Source of the DNA: Proteles cristata cristata
Lineage: Eukaryota > Chordata > Mammalia > Carnivora > Hyaenidae
DNA: 64,000 nucleotides
Direction of reading: 5' to 3'
NCBI GenBank assembly: GCA_017311185.1
Contig: JAESUZ010002888.1
Span: forward strand, 1,612,001 to 1,676,000
Position 1 is the stretch's first letter. Each line of letters opens with the position of its first letter. The translations under genes and the position numbers were made by a program. The notes below the pieces were generated by a model, which made no database searches, was not told the origin of the DNA, and saw only the letters and a program-made list of their open reading frames with translations. Below, in pieces: positions 19,999 to 31,636 of this stretch.

Positions 19999-22543
19999 GT
20001 TTTGGGTGGTAACCACTCAGATTTCTGACTTCAGAACTGTAAGATAATAAATGGATGTGGCTTTAAGCTACTCCATTTGCAATTCGTTACATAAATTCCT
20101 AACCACTTCCTATCTAGTCAACGTGAAACTACTACTGTACTTGCACGTCTACAGTCCAATTTTTAGTATAAACAAGTTTCCTTTGAAAACATACCTTTGT
20201 TTATATCGTTTCCCTTCACAGACTCCCCATTATTCTCAAGAAAATGTCTCTAGTTTTTAAATATCTAATGTAATAATATAATATCAAGCTCAGATCAAAG
20301 AGTTTGCAAGTGGCTGCTCTAGATCCCATTCATAGCTCTACCATAATATTGTGTCATTAGACAAGGTGCTTAAAATGCTGGTCTTCAGATTTTTTTGTCA
20401 GTTTAGAAGACAGGTCACAAACTGGTAGATGAATGGGCAACATCTAGCCAAGGGTTGTTTTCTCTGGCAAGCAGAAAGTTTTAGTGTGTTTTTAAAACTT
20501 TAATGCCTCTTAGATAGGGCATACACACTATGATTTACTGCGGGCCCCATCAATTCCTCTTGTCTGAATCCTTTACCATATGTTCATACCATTACTATCT
20601 GACTCTTAAAATAATTTGATTGTGCTACATCTGGTCAAAAGCTTCAAACAACGTAATTAAGTGAAATTGACCAAGAACCTAAAATTTAAAAGATTTGAGG
20701 AGGAAGAGATGAAGCTATGCAGGAATAGCCGGAACATTAAAACAAAAAATCAAGAGAACTGATCAACAGACCTAAAGAACTATATAGCATTCCCAGTAAT
20801 GAGCTGTAAAGTTGAAATATACTGTTCTAAAGTAGCAAACAATAGAAAACAATTTTCAATCAACCACGCTAGAGAAAATTCTGATCTATCCTTCTATTCT
20901 ATGAAAAATGACAAAATGAAATTGCTGAAATAGAATTAGAAGTGATCAAAGAATATACAGTGAAAAAATATAAACTAACTTGGTTCTTATATAATACCTA
21001 TATAATTAATTAATGAGGGCACCTGGGACTCAATTTTTCATGGGGTCAGCAACATAGGAAATGTTTCCCAAGGTTAGAACAAACCTAACCTGCAGTGAAA
21101 GTCTTTATGAAGAAAATGTCTGTGATTATGCCAACATTTGAATACATGAAAGTATTTCCCTTTATGACTTAGCCATTTTTTCCCTTGACCTTTATCAAAG
21201 AAAACACCATGAGTATTAACACTGGCGGTTGATTCATTTGTTTAGAAATAAAAATATGTATTTTAGGAGAAACTGTCAGGTAGCCAAAGAAAAAAATGAT
21301 GTGTGCAATTGCAGCTCTTTATTCTAAATGCCTTGGAAAATAACATTGTTTAACATTCTTTTGAATCTGAAAGTCTCATTAGTATTTCATTAAATCTCTC
21401 AATTTAAGGTGAAAGGGTATGCAATGCTAATAAGGGAAGAGAAGAAAAAATACGCTTTATAAGGCATGGCAGCAGACTGAAAAAATAATTATGTGAAAAT
21501 TTAATTAGCTGGAACCCAATAGCTAACAAAGGAATGATCAAGTTTAGTTAATTTTTCTATTAATAAAGTGAAGTCATGTCTTGGATTAGATTAATTACTG
21601 ATGAAGAAAAATATTTAAATTTTAATTATTGTGAGCTTCATGATAAAATACAGAGCTCATACTCTTAAGTTTTTACTGGTTTGAAAAATAAAGGGATTAT
21701 CCATGTCCTAAAGGTATTTCATTCCATGAGAAAACCATGTAAAACCAGAGCTTTTACACAGGCCTCTGCTGCTACAGGGTAAGTCCTGACTTTAAAAGAT
21801 GATAATATTTTTAAAATGATAATATTTTCATCTTTCCTGTGATCTACAAATGTTAGTAACTATTGAAATACAAGAATATTAATTTTGCTAGTTTTTAAAC
21901 ACATATATAATTACAAGTGACTGAATGTATTTTTACAAATATTCTAGAAATATTCAGAATGTTTATACCTTAATAAATAGCATGAAAATAAACAGCTTGG
22001 AGTACAAATGCAGAATTAGAACTACTAGAAATAAATGGAAACCTTTACAGCAAGTACATTTCCACTCTCATTTATTAGAGATTATAATTCATCAATATCT
22101 CAACAGCTTACCAACGATTCTCTTCTGCTATGGAATAGGATTCCATACCCCATACAAAATACTAGCACTAAATTATAACTCTCTGGTAATTAGCCTGTTT
22201 TTTCTTGATATCCTTATTCAATCAGATCAGGTAAGTTCCCCAAACAATTTGGGACAAGTATCATTTGCCTATATTCCACTAGAAGAGATTCTGATATAGG
22301 CTCTATTGATTCAGCCTGGAATAAAAAAAAAAAAAAAGACAAAAGTTTTGAGATATTTGTTAAACAAGGAACAGTAACCAAAAGGAAAAAAAAAACAGAA
22401 ACAAACAAAACCATGATTTTGTGTACTCATTTACTATTCATTCATCTATCAAAGGCGAAAAGCTCTATGTAAGTTTTGGGAAAAGTGCCAGCTAGTATTA
22501 TTAACTGTAGAAGTAGCCTATTACAAGGGAAAAATCCTTTTGT
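19999..22543. other. Long repeat-poor, AT-rich stretch
   Basis: No SINE or L1 is seen over 2.5 kb. The block 21480-21660 is rich in TAATTA/ATTAAT motifs in otherwise ordinary sequence, the look of a conserved non-coding element. The first copy of a ~60 bp direct repeat is at 21691-21750. The 124-residue frame at 21925-22299 is AT-driven and unrecognised. Confidence 0.45.
21691..21750. repeat. Direct-repeat copy 1, family unknown
   Basis: AAGGGATTATC...ATTCCATGAG...GTAAAA aligns with 23111-23170 with about 11 differences in 60 bases. Flanks are not alike. It does not match any repeat family I recognise. Confidence 0.7.
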
Positions 22544-22734
22544 TTAATTTTTATTTTATTTTTGAGAGAGAGAGAGAGCATGAGCAGGGGAGGGGCAGAG
22601 AGAGGGGAGACACAGAATCCCAAGCAGGCTCCAGGCTCTGAGCTGTCAGCACAGAGCCGAACACAAGGCTCAAACTCACAAACAGTGAGATCATGACTTG
22701 AGCCAAAGTCGGCACTGAGTCAACCAGGTACCCC
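22544..22734 (-). mobile_element. Carnivore tRNA-derived SINE
   Basis: Minus-strand head GGGGTACCTGGTTGACTCAG is degenerate, with a short GA tract and an A-rich tail (plus-strand TTTTATTTTATTTTTGAGAG). The flanking duplication is imperfect: GAAAAATCCTTTTGT near 22529 and GAAAAATATTTTGT near 22735. It is an older copy. Confidence 0.9.
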
Positions 22735-23110
22735 GGAAAAATATTTTGTAATTCAAAATACAAGTCATTTTTAAATAATCACAATCAAGTAACTAAGAGT
22801 GGTTCTTCTCAGGAATGACTGATGACACCGTTGGTGCTAAAGGCTTTGCCAGAAGCCAGCACTGATAGCCTACTTCTTCCTCAGGAGCACATCCTGCTCA
22901 GACCATTTATCAGGGTTCTTCAGATAGTTACAATACAAAGGGAAGAGCAGACTCATCAGCTCCAGAAAATATCCGTCCCCAGGAAGCCAAACTACAACCT
23001 GAAAGGTGCTCCCCATGCATCAGTATTCCTATCTTTCTACATATATGAAGAGAAAACTTCCACAAATCAGGCTGGGGACTCACCCTCACCCCAGTGACTC
23101 ACCCAGAGAG

Positions 23111-23170
23111 AAGGGATTATCTATGGCCCACAGGTATCTAATTCCATGAGGAAACTACGTAAAAGCAGGA
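23111..23170. repeat. Direct-repeat copy 2, family unknown
   Basis: This is the partner of 21691-21750, 1420 bases downstream, same orientation, about 82% identical by hand alignment. Confidence 0.7.
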
Positions 23171-23334
23171 CTCACACATTAAGGATGATTTTTAGTGGAG
23201 TAATAATTTAATAACTGGAAGAGGAAAGTAAAATTAACCATTTTCAAAAAAAGATAATCTAGCTTCTGCTACCTAAGGGAGGGAAAGTATTTTCATTATA
23301 GAACTCTCGGGCATTTTCTTTAAAAATACATTTT

Positions 23335-23535
23335 GGGGCACTTGGGTGGCTCAGTTGGTTAAGCATCTGACTCCAACCTAGGTGATGATCTTGCCGTTAG
23401 GAATTCGAGCCCCACATCAAGCTCTGTGCTGACAGCTCAGAGCCTGGAGCCTGTTTCAGATTCTGTGTCTCCTCTCTCTCTGCCTCGTCCCTTCTTGTCT
23501 CTCTCCCAAAAATGAATAAACATTTTAAAAGTTTC
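23335..23535 (+). mobile_element. Carnivore tRNA-derived SINE, first of a pair
   Basis: Head GGGGCACTTGGGTGGCTCAG, older tail CCCAAAAATGAATAAACATT. The left flank is AAAATACATTTT (23323-23334) and the right flank AAAATATATTTT (23537-23548), which is also the left flank of the next SINE. Confidence 0.93.
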
Positions 23536-23548
23536 TAAAATATATTTT

Positions 23549-23756
23549 GGGATGCCTGGGTGGCTCAGTTAAGTGTCTGACTTTAGCTCAGGTCATGATC
23601 TCATTGTTCATGAGTTCAAGCCCTGCATTGGGCTCTGTGCTGACAGCTCAGCACCCGGAGCCTGTTTCAGATTCTGTGTCTCCCTCTCTCTCTGCTCCTC
23701 CCCCACTCATGCTCTGTCTCTGTATCTCAAAGATAAATAAACATTAAAAAAAATGT
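23549..23756 (+). mobile_element. Carnivore tRNA-derived SINE, second of a pair
   Basis: It begins GGGATGCCTGGGTGGCTCAG immediately after the first SINE's right target copy and lacks the SINE's GTCGGT step (CTCAGTTAAGTG). It ends AGATAAATAAACATT with an A run, then TAATACATTTT (23757-23767), a third copy of the same target sequence. Confidence 0.93.
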
Positions 23757-23988
23757 TAATACATTTTAAGAATGTATTCAATATTTTTTTATTGAAAACG
23801 GCAATGCTCAATGGACAACCAAAGCCTTTATGAAAAACATTTAAAGTTGAAAATTTCCCTTCATAATAAAGTAAACAAAATTATAAATAGGGAAATAAGT
23901 ACTTGACATTCAAATAAGAGTAGAACAATAGTGAAATATCTAAGAAATAATAAAGGGAACTTACTGGAAATAGTATGAAATTACTTTT

Positions 23989-24202
23989 TTTTAATTTTTA
24001 ATGTTTATTTTTGAGAGAAAGAGAAAGGCATAGCATATGCGGGGAAGGGGCAGAGAGAGAAAGGGAGACACAGAATCCAAAGCAGACTTCAGGTTCCCAG
24101 CTATCAGCACAGAGTCTGACACGGGCCTCAAACTCACGAACTGCAAGATCATGACCTGAGCCTAAGTGGGACACTTAACCGACTGAGCCACCCAGGCGCC
24201 CC
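23989..24202 (-). mobile_element. Carnivore tRNA-derived SINE
   Basis: Minus-strand head GGGGCGCCTGGGTGGCTCAG, older-type tail (plus-strand AATGTTTATTTTTGAGAG). ATTACTTTT flanks at 23980-23988 and 24207-24215. Confidence 0.93.
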
Positions 24203-24504
24203 AGATATTACTTTTCTGTAATGAGGAAAGATCATGAGAGTCTGAGAATTGCACTGTTAAGTTTTCAAATTTAGGTGGTATTTCTGTTCCTTTCTATGCT
24301 GTCATCTCTGTGTGTCACTCCGAAAACTTCAGGAAAGTCTTTCAAATTCACAGAGTTACATTAACGAAAATGGAGAATAAAGGGAAGGGGGTGAAAGGAT
24401 GGTAGCCACAGGAGATGCAACAGTGAACCAGGAACAGGACTGGGAAAAGGAGGTGACCGAACATGACAACCTGTAGGCAGTCCTTGCTACAAAAGTGGGC
24501 ACGA

Positions 24505-24712
24505 GGGGCACCTGGGTAGCTCAGTCGTTAAGCGTCGGACTTTGGCTCAGGTCATGATCACACGGTTCGTTGGTTTGAGCCCCGCCTCGGGCTGTATGCT
24601 GACAGCTCTCTCAGAGCCCGGAGCCTGTTTCAGATTCTGTATCTCCCTCTCTCTCTGACCATCCCCTGATCACGCTGTTTCTGTCTCTCAGAAATAAATA
24701 AAACATATTTTA
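24505..24712 (+). mobile_element. Carnivore tRNA-derived SINE
   Basis: Head GGGGCACCTGGGTAGCTCAG, intermediate tail CAGAAATAAATAAAACAT. Flanks AAAGTGGGCACGA (ending 24504) and AAAATGGGCATGA (24713-24725) are imperfect duplicates. Confidence 0.94.
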
Positions 24713-24726
24713 AAAATGGGCATGAG

Positions 24727-25199
24727 ACATTTTAATTAGCTATTAATGTAGTAGGTGTCCGTAAAATATTAGAATACCTAGGATATCCAGACATTCATCT
24801 TTGAATTATGATAGATATTACTTTATTCCCTGAAGTTCTCCTATTAAGTTCCTTCTTGAAAAGTACAATTTTAGCATTATCTCACATGAGATCTACATTT
24901 TTGCAAAGAAACCCTTACATGAGTATTTTTAGGATGTCTCAGCTGTGCCTTCATTGAGGAAAATTATAAAGATATGGAATAAATTTTTATCATTAATCAT
25001 TTACATGAGTGAAATTAAAATTGAATACTTAATCCTATAATTATCTCAATTAGTAGCTAAGAACAATTAGATGGCTCAAAAACAAGATCCATTAATAAAC
25101 AAAATGATACCTGTCTTCCCACACCAGTGGCTCTTATTCCATTTTTGAAATCAGTTTTGAAGCTCAGGACATATTTTTTATCTCCTGTCTAAAATGAGT
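24727..25199. other. Unique sequence, nothing recognised
   Basis: No repeat or coding signal. It contains TTTAATTAGCTATTAATG near 24731, a homeodomain-like AT motif cluster of unknown meaning. Confidence 0.45.
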
Positions 25200-25310
25200 G
25201 ACCTTCAGACAGATACCGTATGTTTGCCCGTATAGGTGGATTAGGAGGAACTTAACAGAGGATTATGGGGGAGGAGAAGGGGAAAAAAGAGGTGGAGAGA
25301 GGGAGCTTTC
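25200..25310 (+). mobile_element. L1 3' end fragment
   Basis: GACAGATACCGTATGTTTG, GGAGGAACTTAACAGAGGAT and TATGGGGGAGGAGAAGGGGA match the end of ORF2/start of 3' UTR in the younger L1 copies here. Neither a tail nor a convincing target duplication is visible. Confidence 0.75.
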
Positions 25311-26761
25311 ATAACACTAAAATGATTTGGGAAGCAAGAATTATCAAACGATCAAATCTCAAAAGGAGCTATTTAAAAATTCAGTACCTCTGTACATTTT
25401 TTAAAATTATTAACTATACAGTGCCTCTGATTAATCTTTTAAAATTTAATTAAAACGCAGAAAAAGAGACCAAAAAAAGAAAATGGTGGGCAATATGCTT
25501 AACATTAAACCAGTGCACAGTTGAGCAAACCACTCAAGGATTATTTAAATCTCCAAGAGAATACACCTATGTTTGATTTTGCCATGTCTACTTAATTACA
25601 CTTAATTAAAGATGCTGTGAAATTATGTTAACTTGTAGATTTTTGTCAGCAGAAAAGATGGTTTTATTGCCTTGAAAGTCATGATGACCAGCTTTGTGTG
25701 TATCTAACCCAGCAATCTTATTCTAACATTTCTTAATGCTTTTCCGATGAACCAAGTAATCTCAGGTTCCCAACTGTTCTTGGTTTACTATCTTATCTCT
25801 CCCTACCCAATTAGTGATTTGAATAAAATAGCCATCACCTTGTATTTGTATGAGGGGCTACATTTTTAACTTTGGGGAAATTATACTTTGTCAACCCTAC
25901 AGGTCATAGTCGTAGTTATTAGAAATAAAATCCATTACTTTACAAAAAAATAATGCAATAGGGACATTGAATAATACAGGGGCATTTGGGGCAACTTCCT
26001 TTTCCTCCCTCAAAATGTTTGTTTGTTCTGCTCGTTCCCCTCATAGAGTCTGAAAACACATAAGGGAAAAAAAGAAAAGAAAGACAGAACTTCCCCTTCC
26101 TTTCAACATTGTTTCTATCCTTCAAAAGATGTTTTCCATAATTTTAAACACACTGTAACAGGCATGATTAAACTGTGGGGACTACATTTAGAGGGTATAT
26201 AACTAGAGTCGTCTATGAAGCTGCTGATGAATTGTTGACAACAAACATACCTCCTCCACGCTGTGACCTGGTTGAAAACACATAGGAGAAAATCTGTGTA
26301 TTATTATGTTACATGTATAAGGTAGATTAAACATTATGGAATACTGTATACTCCAATGTTCAAAACACCTGATATGATATCTAATGGATAAAGCAGATAT
26401 TAAATAAGGAATTATACAAGTTAAATTACACCTGAAAAGGCAAATTGCATGAAATGATGATAGCAGTTATGGAAGAACCAAAGATCAGAGAGAGCAGTTG
26501 ATATCTAAGGAAAGAGTGGAAAATAAAATTCATGAAAACACAAATTAACTCACTTTTCAGAAGTATCTTAAATTCACATAAGCCATAATTAAGTAAAAAC
26601 AAATATATGGCATATACTTTTTATCCAATTGAAATTGTTTTCGTTGAAAATAAAACCAACATGCCTACAGTGAATTAAGCAAATGAAACTTTATTTTCTC
26701 ATGCAAACAGACATCCATAGATAGAAACCCAGGGTGACTACAGGTGCTCACTGATGCTTTC
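25311..26761. other. Unique sequence, nothing recognised
   Basis: About 1.45 kb without a repeat signature or convincing open frame. 25560-25680 has several TTAATTA motifs. Confidence 0.45.
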
Positions 26762-26778
26762 AGAAATACAGGATTTTT

Positions 26779-26999
26779 GGGGTGCCTGGGTGGCTTAGTC
26801 GGTTAAGCGTCCGACTTTTGCTTAGGTCATGATCTCGCGGTTTGTGGGTTCGAGCCCCATGTTGGACTCTGTGCTGACTGCCAGCTCATAGCCTGGAGCC
26901 TGTTTCAGTCTGTGACTCCCTCTCTCTCTGACCCTCCCCTGCTCACTCTGTCTCTCTCTCTCTCTCTCCTAGAAATAAATAAAACATTTTTTAAAAAAA
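26779..26999 (+). mobile_element. Carnivore tRNA-derived SINE, young variant
   Basis: Head GGGGTGCCTGGGTGGCTTAG, GACTTTTGCTTAGG, CAGTCTGTGACTCC, tail CCTAGAAATAAATAAAAC. The 17 bp duplication AGAAATACAGGATTTTT is perfect at 26762-26778 and 27000-27016. Confidence 0.97.
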
Positions 27000-27016
27000 A
27001 GAAATACAGGATTTTT

Positions 27017-29248
27017 CTCTCTCCCTTCTTCCATCCATCAGTATTGCATCAACTTTTATACTCTTGCATATTTCCTCATGGTCACAAAACAGTTGCCGCT
27101 ATACTTCTGAACATCAGTATTCAAAACAGAAAAGAGAAGTAGTGAATGGCTATACTGTCCAGCAAACTATTTACATTCTATTGGTCAAAACTGGTAATAC
27201 GTCCATTCCCAGAGCAATTTGGGGCCAGGGAAAATGAGTTCCTAAGGATTGGTTTGGATGAATTGTGACAATTCTCTGAATCATATTCCTTGAGCTCTGG
27301 GGACATATGCCAGTACCTAAAGAAATCAAGGTTCAGTTAGCATAGAAAGTAAGATGATAAGAAGATAACAGTTGATATCTGCTATCAAATATCCTCTAGA
27401 AATCGACTATAATTTAATAAGCCAGAAAGTTTGAAATTGTATGTAGGTGATCTTTAAATTAATTCAATCTGTTAGGCAGGTACGCTTTATTATTACACTC
27501 TATAGAAGATAAGTGTGAACTGTTTTGTCATTTCAGTAACAAAAATACGTGTTTGAATACCACCTGTCAACATTTCTCTTTAGAAGAGCAGTTGGTATTT
27601 TTAGCATTTTAGACTTTAAATCAACATGCGTGTTTTTATTTTCTCCTGCCTGCCTGTTCATTTAGATTAGTTCTGTATGCTTTATTTGTATGAGGAAGTT
27701 AATTTATGGGAAATATTTCAGAAAGACATCATAGAAAATGGCAGCTTTTCAGGTATGTTGAAGAAATATATGATTTATGTATGTTACAAAGGAAGACAGA
27801 CTACATTATAAATAAAATAGTTTTGTGAAAGAAAAAAGGGCCGGAAGAGATAGCAGAAATGATCAACCCTGTTAGCATGTGCAGACGAAGTAACCCGTCA
27901 CCCAGATTTTCACAGGTAGCATTTACACTGTCTGGCACATAGTAAAAATGGAGAAAGGGAGGGAGGGCAGAAAAGGGGTAGAGGAAGGAAGGAAAGAGTG
28001 AGCAGTGTTTATAACAAATGTCTGACCAATCAAAACTAGTAAAGATAGACTGTAGATTTTGATGGCGCTTTTACAAATGAGGACTCCTCAGTGTTTACGA
28101 CAGTTACACTACCTTTACAGCGGTACTTGATTAAAGGGCGTGAACTACTTATCAGTTAACACAGGAGGAATAAGAAAGCATATGGAGAAATCTGAGGAAC
28201 GCCCTCAAAGTGAATGTTGTAGAATTGAACCAGTCATGAAGTATTAGAAGTGCAAAACTAAAACAGTAAATCTGTAGGGAGAAAATATGATTTTCTGATT
28301 TCATTCTGATTAATTAACCAGAATCATGAAGGAAGAAGCTGAGAGCTGTCATACAAATACACATATATGGTAACAACTGTGGCAGCTCATAGCAACATTT
28401 GCCAGGAGAAATCAAGCATTTCTTCAAAAGGCACCAGAAAGGTCAAAAGATTGCATACTGAGAGCAGTAACATAAACTTATTGGAAAAGCAGATGAAAAC
28501 TATTGATTGTGTTCATTCAAACAACAGATATTTACAGGAGTGAGGTCTAATGTTTTGAGAAGAAGATTCACTTGTATAAATTTCACTATTTCTTGTAAAT
28601 GTGAGCAGAGGGGCTCTTTCTTCTGATTTTTATGCCTGCCCATTAAAACTGAGTTCAAATGCCTTAGCAGTCAAATCCCTTCTGCCGTAGTGTACCATTT
28701 TCTAAAGTATGTTTTATGAAATACTTATCCTGCTCTTAAAAAAATAAAGTGTTGCTTAGTAAAAATATATTTATTAAAAATATCATATATATACTCCTAT
28801 ATAGTAACATACACATATTTTATTCTCCTCTTGGAGAAGAGTGGCTCACATTAAAAAATTAAAGCTATAAAAATTCCTGCAAAAAATGTTTTAAAGTTGA
28901 TTAATTTGTTTAGTTGTTAAACTTCTAAGTTTATTTGCACCCAGAGCAGTCTCTAATGCTAACCACTAGCATCCAAAGAAATTAATACTCCCGTCTAGAA
29001 ATTTTCAGTCTTGCCTCAGGACATTCCTAGAATTCTCTTTTATAGCATCTTTCTGTATATGCTAGCCTTCATCAAAGTGATGAGCTAGAAGCTCTCCATA
29101 CATAGATGTCTTACTTCTCTTGTTATTTACATTTTATGCTCTTCTGTCTTTTTTGCATTTACCTTCCTTCTTTTCCCAATCTGCCTGCATATCACTAGCA
29201 TTAAAAACTTTCACCAACTCTCCCCTAATAATCTGTCCTATAAAAATC
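27017..29248. other. Long repeat-poor unique stretch
   Basis: No SINE or L1 over 2.2 kb. 27960-28010 is a purine-rich (GGGA/GGAA) stretch. 28020-28160 has balanced, non-repetitive composition suggestive of a conserved element. No exon is supported. Confidence 0.45.
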
Positions 29249-29265
29249 TGAAATGTAAAAGACAG

Positions 29266-29499
29266 GGGCACCTGGGTGGCTCAGTCGGTAAAGCGTCTGA
29301 CTTCAGCTCAGGTCATGATTATCACGGTTCGTGGGTCCAAGCCCGGCGTCAGGCTATGTGCTGACAGCTAGCTCAGAGCCTGGAGCCTCTTCAGATTCCG
29401 TGTCTCCCTCTTTCTCTGAACCCCCACCCCACCCCGCTCATGTTGTCTTTCTCTCTCTCAGAAATAAATAAAACATTAAAAAAAATGTTTTCCTTTAAA
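29266..29499 (+). mobile_element. Carnivore tRNA-derived SINE
   Basis: Head GGGGCACCTGGGTGGCTCAG, intermediate tail CAGAAATAAATAAAACATT. The 17 bp duplication TGAAATGTAAAAGACAG is perfect at 29249-29265 and 29500-29516. About 15 extra bases (TGTTTTCCTTTAAA) follow the A run before the right target copy. Confidence 0.96.
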
Positions 29500-29710
29500 T
29501 GAAATGTAAAAGACAGCTTTACATGAAAGGACGTTCAATATATACTTTACATTAGCAAAACCTAAGACAACTTCATTGTCCTGTAAGAAAGGGGCTGGTT
29601 AAGTATTTAGAATATTTAGAATGGTGAAATAAACAACTATTAAAATTATGCTAATTATAAAGAGGTTTTAAAATGTATAACTCTAAGTTACTTAATAAAA
29701 TATTAACTTC

Positions 29711-29969
29711 AAAAGCAGCATATATGTAAAAACAGAGAGGAAGGCAAACCATAAGAGACTCTTAACTGCAGATAAAAACTGAGGGTTGCTGTAGAGGAGG
29801 TGGTTAAATGGGTGATGGGCATTAAAGAAGACACTTGTTGGGATGAGCACTCGGTGTCATATGTAAGAAATGAATCACTGGGTTCTACTCCTGCAGCCAA
29901 GACTACACTATATGTTAACTAACTTAAAAATAAGTAAAAAGAAAAAAATAAAACAAAAACCAGCATATA
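29711..29969 (+). mobile_element. 5'-truncated L1, 3' UTR only
   Basis: AAAAGCAGCATATA (29711-29724) and AAAACCAGCATATA (29956-29969) flank a 231 bp insert. The insert has GGAAGGCAAACCATAAGAGA, GGGATGAGCACTCGGTGTCA and an A-rich tail. It is of a different, older 3' UTR type than the 15041 and 38299 copies (GAAATGAATCACTGGGTTC). Confidence 0.9.
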
Positions 29970-30038
29970 ACATTATATGCATACAATTTCCTCAAATATA
30001 TGTAGTAAAATAGAGAAAGATTAAAGTGAACTATGCTC

Positions 30039-30260
30039 GGGGCACCTGGGTGGCTCAGTCGGTTGAGCATCCGACTTCGGCTCAGGTCATGATCTCACAG
30101 TTCATGGGTTTAAGCCCCGTGTCAGGCTGACAGCTAGCTCAGAGCCTGGAGCCTGTCTTCGGATTCTGTCTTCGGATCCCTCTCCCTCTGACCCTCCCTA
30201 GCTCATGCTGTCTCTATCTCGTTTTCAAAAATAATTAAAACATTTTTAAAAATTAAAAAA
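30039..30260 (+). mobile_element. Carnivore tRNA-derived SINE
   Basis: Head GGGGCACCTGGGTGGCTCAG, B box GGGTTTAAGCCCCG degenerate. Flanks TAAAGTGAACTATGCTC (30022-30038) and TAAAGTGAACTATACTC (30261-30277) differ at one base. A local duplication of ATTCTGTCTTCGGAT occurs in its body near 30160. Confidence 0.96.
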
Positions 30261-30419
30261 TAAAGTGAACTATACTCAAGTGCTAATTACGGTTTTATTT
30301 GGATTTGAAATCTTAAGGTTTATTTTTTTCTAAGCATCTGGATTTTCAAAACTCTCTACAATAACATTAATTTTATAACTAAAAATCAAAACAAAATGAA
30401 AAAAAAGACAAACCCTTTA

Positions 30420-30690
30420 TTCATTCTTCAGGACCAAATTATCTTTCTTCTCAAGAAGACTCCCCTAATTCCCTCTAACAGATGTCATTGCTTCTGCCTC
30501 CCAACTCCAGAGCACTGTGCCGTCAGTCTCCCACGGTACGTCTCACAATCTACTTTGAACCAGAGACAACTGTGTAATTGTCTCACCCCGCTTTTATCAA
30601 ATTACATTCTACTTTGTGCCTGCTGCAGTGCTTAACAGAAAGCCTCTTATAAAGTAGACATTTAGGAAAGTATTTGTTCAAAGTATATTT
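30420..30690 (+). repeat. L2-like 3' end
   Basis: AAGAAGACTCCCCTAATTCC, TCATTGCTTCTGCCTCCCA, GTGTAATTGTCT and TAAAGTAGACATTTAGGAAA follow the L2 3' end order. Strongly diverged; the 79-residue open frame here is incidental. Confidence 0.5.
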
Positions 30691-30764
30691 TCTGTCTGAA
30701 ATCTATTCTTTTTTGTCAACATGTTTTAAAAGAAACTTTATAAAATCAAGTGTTATATAATCAT

Positions 30765-31178
30765 AGGCATTCACATGGAAAGACGCTCAACATCAGTCAT
30801 CACTAGGGAAATACTAATCAAAACTGCAATGAGATACCATGTCACACCTGTCAGAATGGCTAAAATCAACAACAGAAGAAACAACAGATATTGGTGAGAA
30901 TGTAGAGAAAGGGTAACCCTTTTACACTGTTGGTGGGAATGCAAACTGGTGCAGCCACTCGAATAAACAGCATGGAGGTTCCTCAAAAAGTTAAAATAAA
31001 ACCACCTTATGATCCAGCAATTGCATTACTAGGTATTTACCCAAAGAATACAAAAATACTAATTCAAAGGGCTACATGTAACCTGATATTTAGAGCAGCA
31101 TTATCTACAATAGCCAAATTATGGAAAGATGGAAAGAGCCCAAGTGTCCTTTGACTGATGAACGGATAAAGATGTGAG

Positions 31179-31217
<39 letters not shown>

Positions 31218-31612
31218 CACGCGCATGTGTAGGAATATTACTCAGCCATAAGAAGAATGAAGTCCAGCCTTACTACAACATGGATGAAGCTAGAGAGTAT
31301 AACGTTAATTGAAATAAATCAGAGAAAGACAAATACCATATGATTTCACTCATATCTGGAATTTAAAAAACAAATGAACAAAAGGAAAGAAAAGAGAGAG
31401 AACTGCAAGCCAAAAAATAAACTCTTAACTGTAGAATACAAACTGATGGTTACCAGAGTAGTAGTGGGGGGGTGAATAAAATAGGTGATAGGAATTGCGT
31501 ACTTGCTGTGATGAGCACGGGGTGCCATATGGAAGTGTTGAATCACTATACTGTATACCTGAAACTAATGTTAACTACCTGTTAACTGGAATTTAAGTAA
31601 AAAATTTAAACA
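30765..31612 (+). mobile_element. L1 3' end, older type
   Basis: It opens in the ORF2 C-terminus (ATGGAAAGACGCTCAACATC, TGTCAGAATGGCTAAAAT, TTGGTGGGAATGCAAACTGG), carries a TG/CG microsatellite in the middle, and ends in a 3' UTR (GATGGTTACCAGAG, GATGAGCACGGGGTGCC) with an AAGTAAAAAATTTAAAC tail. Frames are broken, for example in the segment before TGGTGCAGCCACTCG. A target duplication is not clear because the right edge has become an AT microsatellite. Confidence 0.88.
31181..31230. repeat. (TG)n-(CG)n alternating purine-pyrimidine run
   Basis: Fifty bases of strict purine-pyrimidine alternation: about 30 bases of GT, then GCGCGCGCACGCGCATGTGT. It sits inside the L1 3' end. Such runs favour Z-DNA under supercoiling; that is inference. 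Confidence 0.93.
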
Positions 31613-31636
31613 TTATATATATATATATATATATAA
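31613..31636. repeat. (AT)n microsatellite at an L1 tail
   Basis: A short AT run directly following the L1 A-rich tail. Confidence 0.9.

Noticed and set aside
21013..21040. GAGGGCACCTGGGACTCA, resembling a SINE head
   Set aside because: No B box, TC tract or A-rich tail follows; most likely chance.
25189..25325. CTAAAATGA on both sides of a small L1 fragment as a target duplication
   Set aside because: The copies are short, not identical in A count, and there is no A-rich tail between them.
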